Source: JANMEX01 sp049696015 (lineage in GTDB: Bacteria > Pseudomonadota > Alphaproteobacteria > Rhizobiales > Rhizobiaceae). From it: a stretch of DNA of 14,708 nucleotides. This document shows positions 6,919-12,832 of the stretch, one piece after another. The position numbers and the translations under genes were made by a program. A model generated the notes under the pieces. It was not told the origin of the DNA, did not search any database, and saw nothing but the letters and a program-made list of their open reading frames with translations. Where the stretch lies: positions 1-14,708 of the forward strand of contig JBAVTG010000039.1 in assembly GCA_049696015.1 (NCBI GenBank), in the 5' to 3' direction. Numbering within the stretch: position 1 is the first letter of the stretch; each line of letters begins with the position of its first letter.

Positions 6919-8862
6919 TCATCCGGCCTTTTGAACAAGCGTTGCGACGCCGGATTCGACATCTTCAATCACCCGCAGCAGCCGTTCGCGGTCCAGCGGT
7001 TTGGAGATGAATCCGTCTGCTCCGTCTTTGAATGCGCGTTTGCGTTCGTCCAACACGCTGAGCATCAACACTTTGGTGTTGGCGCAATTCCGGTCTGCTC
7101 TGATTTCGCGCAACAGGTTCCATCCATCGCTGCCGGGCAGCATGATGTCGAGAATGACAAAGGCGGGACGCGCAGTGCGCACAATTTGTAAACCGGTGTG
7201 GCCGTTGTCGATCAGGATCGTCTTGTAGCCTTCTTTGTTCAAGACTCGCTCAGCCAGTTCAAGCACGGAATGATCATCGTCAATAACGACCACGGTCTTT
7301 TCCGCGTTCGCGGAACGCGCCATCGGCGCTGGCGAGATCATCGCCAACTCCTCTGCGGTCATGTCATCGTCTTCGTCTGCAGCGGCAACCTGTTGCGGCG
7401 CGGTGGACGTGCTTTCCGTCACATTTTGTTTGGCGACCAATTTGCTGCGGTCGCTGACCCGCTCCATCACGCTGCCACCGACCTGGACGGCCGGAAGGTT
7501 GATGGTAAAGCAAGCGCCTTCTCCGGGTTCACTTTCGACCGAGATCTCGCCCTTCATCAGGCGGCACAGGTTCTGACTGAGCGACAGGCCAAGGCCGGTG
7601 CCACCGAACTTCGCCGCGATGGCTGCATTGGCTTGTTGAAAATTCGAAAAAAGCTTGGACTGCTGTTCCTTGCTGATTCCAACACCTGTGTCGGCGACAC
7701 CGATGACGACCCAGTCTTTGCCATCACGATCAACCCGGTCAACCGAGAAGGTGACTTTGCCGTTTTGCGTGAATTTGGCGGCGTTGGACAGAAGATTGAG
7801 CACGGCTTGGCGCAGTTTTGTCGCATCGGCGTCAATCGTGCCCAGATTCCTGCCGCGCTCGACGACGAACTGGTTGGTGTTTTTGACCACCATCGGCCGG
7901 CCAGTGAACTCGATTTCGTCAATGAACCGGTCAAGCGACATACGCTCGAGATAGAGATCCATCTTGCCGGCTTCGATCTTGGAGATGTCAAGAATGTCGT
8001 TGACCATCGACAAAAGATGCTTTCCGGCGGCGCTGATCTTCTGCAAGTCTGCGATCTGCTCGCCCCGTCCGTCGATTTCGGCGTCTTCAAGCATAATCTC
8101 GGAGTAACCGATCACGGCATTGAGCGGCGTGCGCAATTCGTGGCTCATCTTGGCAAGAAATTCGGACTTGGCACCGTTGGCCGCTTCCGCTTCTTCCTTG
8201 GCGGTCGTCAAAGCGCCCATGGTTTCCCGGTGACGTGTGACTTCCTGCATGAGACCCGACTGCGAATCGATGATGTTGGCGTAATAAATGGCCATCATGA
8301 ACACATAGGCCGAGGAGAGAACGGCGGACAGAATGCCGACAGTTGCCAGATTCTCCAGCGGAATATGGACCGGAAAGCCGCCAAACAGGAACGAAATGTA
8401 GAATGCGAGCATGCTGAGGCCAATTTCGGCTAATACGGCAAGACGGGTAAACGGTGTCGAACCGAGATAGAAAAAGGCCAGAAGCGGGACGATCAAAAGC
8501 CACATCAGGAATGGAGAGGAACCGCCGCCGTAATGATAGGAGCCAAACAGGATGGCAAAGATCAGGTTCTGGACCGACAACAGCGCAAGGGTCTCATAGC
8601 GGACCGGCAGATATTTCACAGCCAGCAAAATGCCCCAGAAAAACGTGATCGAAGCACCCAGGACCGGCACATGCGGCCAAGGATTGGGATCATAGATCAT
8701 CAGGAACACGGTGATCGGGTGGCTGATGACTGGGCCGAAGATATGACTGATCAGGAACATCCGGATCCGGCGCTCGGAAAGCACGTCGCCGCGAAACCTG
8801 TCCGGCATGAACCAATCGATAACGGAATCAAGCGCCCGCTGGAAATGCTGCATCAACACCAT
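6919..8862 (-). CDS. Hybrid sensor histidine kinase with multi-helix membrane sensor and C-terminal receiver
   Basis: The 647-residue protein has an integral membrane sensor of six or seven hydrophobic helices between about residues 35 and 198, with no sizeable periplasmic domain, so the stimulus is probably membrane-borne or lipophilic. A helical linker (about 205-232) leads to the HisKA domain with H241 in KMSHELRTPLN. The ATPase domain shows N360 (LLSNAAKF), G1 DTGVGI at 391-396, F-box FSNF at 405-408 and G2 GGTGLGL at 420-426. A low-complexity acidic linker (about 460-520) precedes a receiver with D528-D530 and phosphoacceptor D572 (VILDIMLPG), ending SKPLD. All catalytic residues are intact. 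The ATG at 8862 is preceded by GGGGGA at 8 bases, which fixes the start. Architecture (multi-helix membrane sensor, kinase, receiver) resembles CqsS-type alpha-hydroxyketone receptors, but many unrelated hybrid kinases share it. It is followed by the DivK-like regulator and faces the synthase operon. Confidence 0.95.
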   Translation of the reverse strand: MVLMQHFQRALDSVIDWFMPDRFRGDVLSERRIRMFLISHIFGPVISHPITVFLMIYDPNPWPHVPVLGASITFFWGILLAVKYLPVRYETLALLSVQNLIFAILFGSYHYGGGSSPFLMWLLIVPLLAFFYLGSTPFTRLAVLAEIGLSMLAFYISFLFGGFPVHIPLENLATVGILSAVLSSAYVFMMAIYYANIIDSQSGLMQEVTRHRETMGALTTAKEEAEAANGAKSEFLAKMSHELRTPLNAVIGYSEIMLEDAEIDGRGEQIADLQKISAAGKHLLSMVNDILDISKIEAGKMDLYLERMSLDRFIDEIEFTGRPMVVKNTNQFVVERGRNLGTIDADATKLRQAVLNLLSNAAKFTQNGKVTFSVDRVDRDGKDWVVIGVADTGVGISKEQQSKLFSNFQQANAAIAAKFGGTGLGLSLSQNLCRLMKGEISVESEPGEGACFTINLPAVQVGGSVMERVSDRSKLVAKQNVTESTSTAPQQVAAADEDDDMTAEELAMISPAPMARSANAEKTVVVIDDDHSVLELAERVLNKEGYKTILIDNGHTGLQIVRTARPAFVILDIMLPGSDGWNLLREIRADRNCANTKVLMLSVLDERKRAFKDGADGFISKPLDRERLLRVIEDVESGVATLVQKAG

Positions 8863-8907
8863 AGTGTCATTCCCCCAATAAGGTCAGACAAGATAGCGGA
8901 AGGGCTT

Positions 8908-8922
8908 TTAACGAAGCGTTAG
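8908..8922 (-). promoter_or_regulatory. CtrA-like box upstream of the hybrid kinase
   Basis: On the plus strand TTAA, seven bases (CGAAGCG) and TTAG match the alphaproteobacterial CtrA consensus TTAA-N7-TTAA with one mismatch. It also contains a 5-bp inverted repeat, TAACG/CGTTA. The near edge lies 46 bases before the kinase ATG, exactly the offset of the similar site before the large barrel gene. CtrA binding is inferred, not shown. Confidence 0.4.
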
Positions 8923-8980
8923 CGCCTCGAAATTCGCTTGGGGCCTAATCCAATCAATATGGTTTGCTGCCGCTTTCGGT

Positions 8981-11900
8981 TTAGAACTTGCCAACCACAT
9001 TGAGGAAGACACCCCCATCATCGAGCGTGAGATCGGAGAGATCATCCGAGAACTTGCCAAAGTTGTAGCCAACGCCAACCTTCATATTATCGCCGACATG
9101 GCGGTAGGCGGCGGCAAGAAAGCCATATTCGGTTTGCTTGGCTTCGACCGAGTGCAGCACCCTGCCCTCAAACAACAGATCCCAATTTTTCACGACAGCG
9201 ATGTCTGCGCGCAAAATCCCGAGATGCGCGGTGCTGGCGGTGAAATCGGCACGCGCGCGGCTGTCGGATACTTCGCCAGACCGGAAGCCATACTTGGCGC
9301 CGATCGTGAGCCATTCATTGATGTCATAGGACGCATCAACTGAAAGGATATGGCTCTTTTGCGCAGGACCAAAGATGTTGCCATCTGCATTGACCTGCTG
9401 GGCGCCCGGCAGATCATGGAGATAGGTGTATTTGAACAAGAGGTTCAGTCTGTCGTTCTCGATTGGCCGGTATGCGGCCCCAATGGACGCCTCGACATAG
9501 GTTCCATTCAGAAGATCGCTCTGATCCGATTGCGAGAACAGGGCATCCAGGTGCCCTATCAGGCGCCAGTTATCGTTTGTCTTGACGCTGGCATCGGCCT
9601 GCGCCAGCCAAGTCGTGCGGTCACGCGTATCATCATCAGAATCTTCAAAACGCACCTCGCCATTCAGCGACAGTTTTGTGATCTCGGTGGAGTAATCCAC
9701 CTGCGCCGTGAAGGCCTTGCGGTCAAAATCGCTGGCGTACGGGTCAAAGACCGTTCCAAGGGCCATGCCCAATGACACGCTCCAGACTTTGTCCGGGGTA
9801 AATGTCAGACCATAGACCTGGCTCAACTTGCGTGATTTGCCGAATATGTCCGCGTTGGACTCGGTAAATGCGGTTGTCCAGTCATCCAGCCGAACCTTGG
9901 CTCCGGCAGTCAAGATGCCATAGTCGCTGCCGACGAGGCTTGACGAGGTGTCTGAATAGGTGCCCCTGTCCGGGTCCAGCTTGTAACCGGCAAAGTAGCT
10001 CGTGTCGGCATCCTTGTTGTAGGTGAGCGACAAAGCACCGCCTACTCCTGTTGTTCCGTAAGAGGCCTCAGCACCTATTTTCAGACGTTCGGTCAGCTGG
10101 GTTTCGACGCCCGCGCCAATCCGGTTGTTCTTCAGCCGGTCGCCTTTGCGGGCGACAGTTGCCTGCGCAAAAGCGTACACTTTCGACTTTTCGTCGAGTT
10201 TGCGGATGACGCGCGCGCCGACGTCGACCGTGTCGCCGTTCGCATGCGCTTTTGCTGGTTCGCGCTCGCTGCTCCATGTCACACCGGCAATCAGCGACCA
10301 GTTCTCGGCGACTTGCGCTTCGAATTCGGCGCTGGCTTTCAAGCGGCGGCTCGATTTTCCGGCAAGCTTGCCCTCGGCAGCAATGCGTGCACGCACTTTA
10401 TCGGAAAGGTCGACATAAAGTCCGGCGCCAAATGCCTGTGTATCGTCTTTCGTCTCGCCATCAAGCGCGCTGAACCCGGCTTCCCGGAACTCATAGTATC
10501 CGTCAAGTCCGCCAGACAGCGCTCCGCCAGTCATTTCACCAAGATCAGCCTTGCCCCGCATCCGGTAAGCAAGCGCTGTTTCATTGATCGAGCCGACGAC
10601 GAGTTCGTCGCGGAACGTCAGGCCGCCATCTGTCGAAAACGCCTGGCCGACACCCCGGCCTCTGGATTGCGCAACCTCAAATTCAATTTCGGATTTCTCC
10701 GACATGCGCACCAGCAGATCAGCTTCCAGCTTCTCGTTGCGCTCGCCGCCGACCTTTTCGGACAGGCCCGTCGCGCCGACACGAACCTTATCGCCTAGCC
10801 ATTGCTCAGCCCGCCCACCGTAGGATTGTCCAAGTTCCCTGCCGAGTGCCGGTGTCGCCTCATAGTTGACGACAAGGTGCAATTCATCCGAACCGGACGG
10901 TCCGCCGATGATTGCGCCGCCGCCCGCAGTGGTGCTGTTCAACGGCGCTTTGAGGATGATCACGCCCTGGAAATAGTCGATCGTGTAATCCTTGCCTTCG
11001 GCCAGGACAGTGCGCGAGACGACTTCTCCTGTGACCGGATTGCGCCGTTCGATGACAACCTGCTCAGATCCCGTTGTTACGTCCTGGCGCTTGAGGAAGT
11101 AGGCGGAACCGCCGGTTCCCAAAAAGTCATCGCGCTGCGGTATTGTGCCGGGTTCAGCGGCAAAAGCTTCAATTTGTGTCTTGGGCATGCCGAGCCGGTT
11201 CGCCTTTTCCGACTTGTAGAGCGCATGCGCGCCATAAAGTGCACGCTCATTGCGGGCGAATGTCGCTCCGTTGATCGTGGTTTTGAAATTGCCCCACATC
11301 ACATGGCTTTGGCCGCGCTCCAGCCGGATATAGACCTTGCCGCTGGTCGGCGCATCTTCGACAATCGTCGAGTCATCGCCGTAAATCGGGTAGTAATCGT
11401 CGGGATCGAGGCGGCGCAACAGTTCACGAGGACCCTTGTTGCTGCCGCTCTTGAACATGTCCTTGGCTGAGCCCTCGCCCGTATCGGCAGCGGCGGTCAG
11501 CAGGTATTTGCCCTTGATTTTACCTTTCAAGTAAAAAGCCAAACGACCCTTGGTGTAGGTCTTGTCAAACTCACCCGGCGCCGCCGTTTCGATGTTGTCG
11601 CCAAAGCGGCGGCCAACAGTCAGATCTGCCAAAGCCACATAGAACCAGTCATTCTTGGGAATGTTGACCTGGCGTGTGAATTGCAACCCTTCTGAATTGC
11701 CGCCATTGACCGCGATTTCCACATCATGGTCGCCGGGCGGCAAGATTTGCTGGAACAGAAACTTGTTTTCGGTATCTGTCGGCACTTTCCAGCCCAGAAC
11801 CCTGACTTCATGGCCTGCGGGAACATTTGTCCCGTAAACAGTCACCGCGCCGCCTTGAACCGGGATGTTGCGGACTTTCGCCAGATCCTCAGTCGGATCT

Positions 11901-12607
11901 TCGCTCACGCTGCCTGTGACAAAGTCATCGACATTCAAGCGATCCGTTTTACCGGACATCGATTGCCGCGCGGTCTCGTCATAAATACCGGCATCATTAT
12001 AAACGCGCAGCACATAGGTGTATTCGCCCGGCTTGCGCAATCCCGGCTCCCAGGCCGCAACGCCGTCGGCATCAAGTTCCAACGTTTCAATCGGCTCGGA
12101 GTTTACACCCCCACTGCTGATGTCATCTGCGGTTTTGTAGATCCTGATTTCACCGCGCTTGAGAAAGCCGGCATAATTTGTATGCGCTCGAAAGTGTATC
12201 GTCGTCGCATCGCCTTTTGGGCGTTCTGCCTTGACCGACAAAATTTGCTTGGCATCCAAACCGTCGAACTTGACCTGGATATCAACCGCTTCCAGACCAA
12301 GATCGGTCTTGCGGTCAGCATCGGTCTGGGTTCCGTCGGTGGCCACACCGTCAACGCTGATTTTGAATGGCAGCCCTGCGCCTGTTGCTGCATTGTCTTG
12401 CTTCGAAATTTTGGCAATGTCAGCATTAACAACCGCGCAATCGTCGACGACAACACCGCGAACTGACGGGTCGCAATTGCCCTGCCCGGCGCTGCTGGCC
12501 GGGACCGCAATGCTGATGACAGCAAAAGACAGGATGGCCATAGCCACGGTCATCAAGCGCGTTGCGCCTGACCTTGCCCTTATCGCTTTGCCCGCCCGAA
12601 ATGGCAT
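8981..12607 (-). CDS. Very large outer-membrane beta-barrel protein with N-terminal Ig-like region (1208 aa)
   Basis: I do not recognise a named gene. The ATG at 12607 has a GAGAAG ribosome-binding site. A basic n-region and hydrophobic core (residues 17-35) form a signal peptide, probably cut after PASSA at 40. Two cysteines follow at 45 and 57. Residues about 60-315 read as soluble beta-sandwich modules (GEIRIYKTADD; KPGEYTYVLRVYN; VTVYGTNVPAGHEVRVLGW). From about 318 alternating-hydrophobic strands begin (FYVALADLTVGRR; GRLAFYLKGKIKGKYLLTAA), then a distinctive YPIYGDDSTIVED segment near 405. The last 600 residues are continuous amphipathic strands ending FLNVVGKF, a standard barrel signature with terminal phenylalanine. 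There is no TonB box or plug domain, so a TonB receptor is unlikely. It sits 225 bases downstream of an SdrD/DUF11/OmpA-like surface gene on the same strand, suggesting a display or secretion partnership. No clear terminator separates it from the kinase 118 bases downstream. Confidence 0.85.
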   Translation of the reverse strand: MPFRAGKAIRARSGATRLMTVAMAILSFAVISIAVPASSAGQGNCDPSVRGVVVDDCAVVNADIAKISKQDNAATGAGLPFKISVDGVATDGTQTDADRKTDLGLEAVDIQVKFDGLDAKQILSVKAERPKGDATTIHFRAHTNYAGFLKRGEIRIYKTADDISSGGVNSEPIETLELDADGVAAWEPGLRKPGEYTYVLRVYNDAGIYDETARQSMSGKTDRLNVDDFVTGSVSEDPTEDLAKVRNIPVQGGAVTVYGTNVPAGHEVRVLGWKVPTDTENKFLFQQILPPGDHDVEIAVNGGNSEGLQFTRQVNIPKNDWFYVALADLTVGRRFGDNIETAAPGEFDKTYTKGRLAFYLKGKIKGKYLLTAAADTGEGSAKDMFKSGSNKGPRELLRRLDPDDYYPIYGDDSTIVEDAPTSGKVYIRLERGQSHVMWGNFKTTINGATFARNERALYGAHALYKSEKANRLGMPKTQIEAFAAEPGTIPQRDDFLGTGGSAYFLKRQDVTTGSEQVVIERRNPVTGEVVSRTVLAEGKDYTIDYFQGVIILKAPLNSTTAGGGAIIGGPSGSDELHLVVNYEATPALGRELGQSYGGRAEQWLGDKVRVGATGLSEKVGGERNEKLEADLLVRMSEKSEIEFEVAQSRGRGVGQAFSTDGGLTFRDELVVGSINETALAYRMRGKADLGEMTGGALSGGLDGYYEFREAGFSALDGETKDDTQAFGAGLYVDLSDKVRARIAAEGKLAGKSSRRLKASAEFEAQVAENWSLIAGVTWSSEREPAKAHANGDTVDVGARVIRKLDEKSKVYAFAQATVARKGDRLKNNRIGAGVETQLTERLKIGAEASYGTTGVGGALSLTYNKDADTSYFAGYKLDPDRGTYSDTSSSLVGSDYGILTAGAKVRLDDWTTAFTESNADIFGKSRKLSQVYGLTFTPDKVWSVSLGMALGTVFDPYASDFDRKAFTAQVDYSTEITKLSLNGEVRFEDSDDDTRDRTTWLAQADASVKTNDNWRLIGHLDALFSQSDQSDLLNGTYVEASIGAAYRPIENDRLNLLFKYTYLHDLPGAQQVNADGNIFGPAQKSHILSVDASYDINEWLTIGAKYGFRSGEVSDSRARADFTASTAHLGILRADIAVVKNWDLLFEGRVLHSVEAKQTEYGFLAAAYRHVGDNMKVGVGYNFGKFSDDLSDLTLDDGGVFLNVVGKF

Positions 12608-12636
12608 AACTTCTCACCGTTGAATTTACTAAGCAG

Positions 12637-12648
12637 TGGTAAACAAAC
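12637..12648 (-). promoter_or_regulatory. 12-base motif shared with the small barrel gene upstream region
   Basis: GTTTGTTTACCA (minus strand), 29 bases before the ATG of the large barrel gene, is identical to the sequence at 1535-1546. It lies four bases start-proximal to the CtrA-like box at 12653-12667, so the two may be parts of one regulatory element. Confidence 0.3.
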
Positions 12649-12652
12649 GCGG

Positions 12653-12667
12653 TTAACAGAACGCTAA
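12653..12667 (-). promoter_or_regulatory. CtrA-like box upstream of the large barrel gene
   Basis: The minus strand reads TTAG, seven bases (CGTTCTG), then TTAACC. This is one mismatch from TTAA-N7-TTAA and carries the preferred CC extension of the CtrA half-site. Its near edge is 46 bases before the ATG at 12607. It lies in the 225-base gap after the SdrD/DUF11 gene, suggesting that the barrel gene has a promoter of its own. Confidence 0.42.
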
Positions 12668-12832
12668 TAATCAACCAGAAAGAGTCTCGATGCCTGCCCC
12701 TGCGCAAGCGTCCGAACACTCAAACTTCCGGCCGCGCCCAGCCTCACGGCAATCGCCGAATGAAGGGCTCAACACACTGATACTCAAAGGAAAAACAATA
12801 CGCGGCACTGCCGGTTCCGGCGGAAATTCACT

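Noticed and set aside
6163..7191. 342-codon plus frame starting in the gene-free gap
   Set aside because: It has a TTG start without a ribosome-binding site and runs antisense through the DivK-like regulator and the kinase receiver. No domain is visible.
7198..8433. 411-codon open frame on the plus strand
   Set aside because: It is antisense to the hybrid kinase, where H241, N360 and the G boxes are all readable. The translation looks compositionally random.
10802..11470. 222-codon plus frame
   Set aside because: It is antisense to the 1208-residue barrel protein and is explained as a shadow of its codon usage.
8981..12607. Calling the 1208-residue barrel a TonB-dependent receptor
   Set aside because: No TonB box or plug-domain motif is visible after the signal peptide. 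The N-terminal third reads as beta-sandwich modules instead.
12801..12826. Possible terminator after the SdrD/DUF11 gene (GCCGG/CCGGC repeat with a downstream TTTTT on the minus strand)
   Set aside because: The stem is 5 bp with a 2-base loop, and the T-run lies about 14 bases away, so it does not meet the usual form. The end of that transcript remains undefined.
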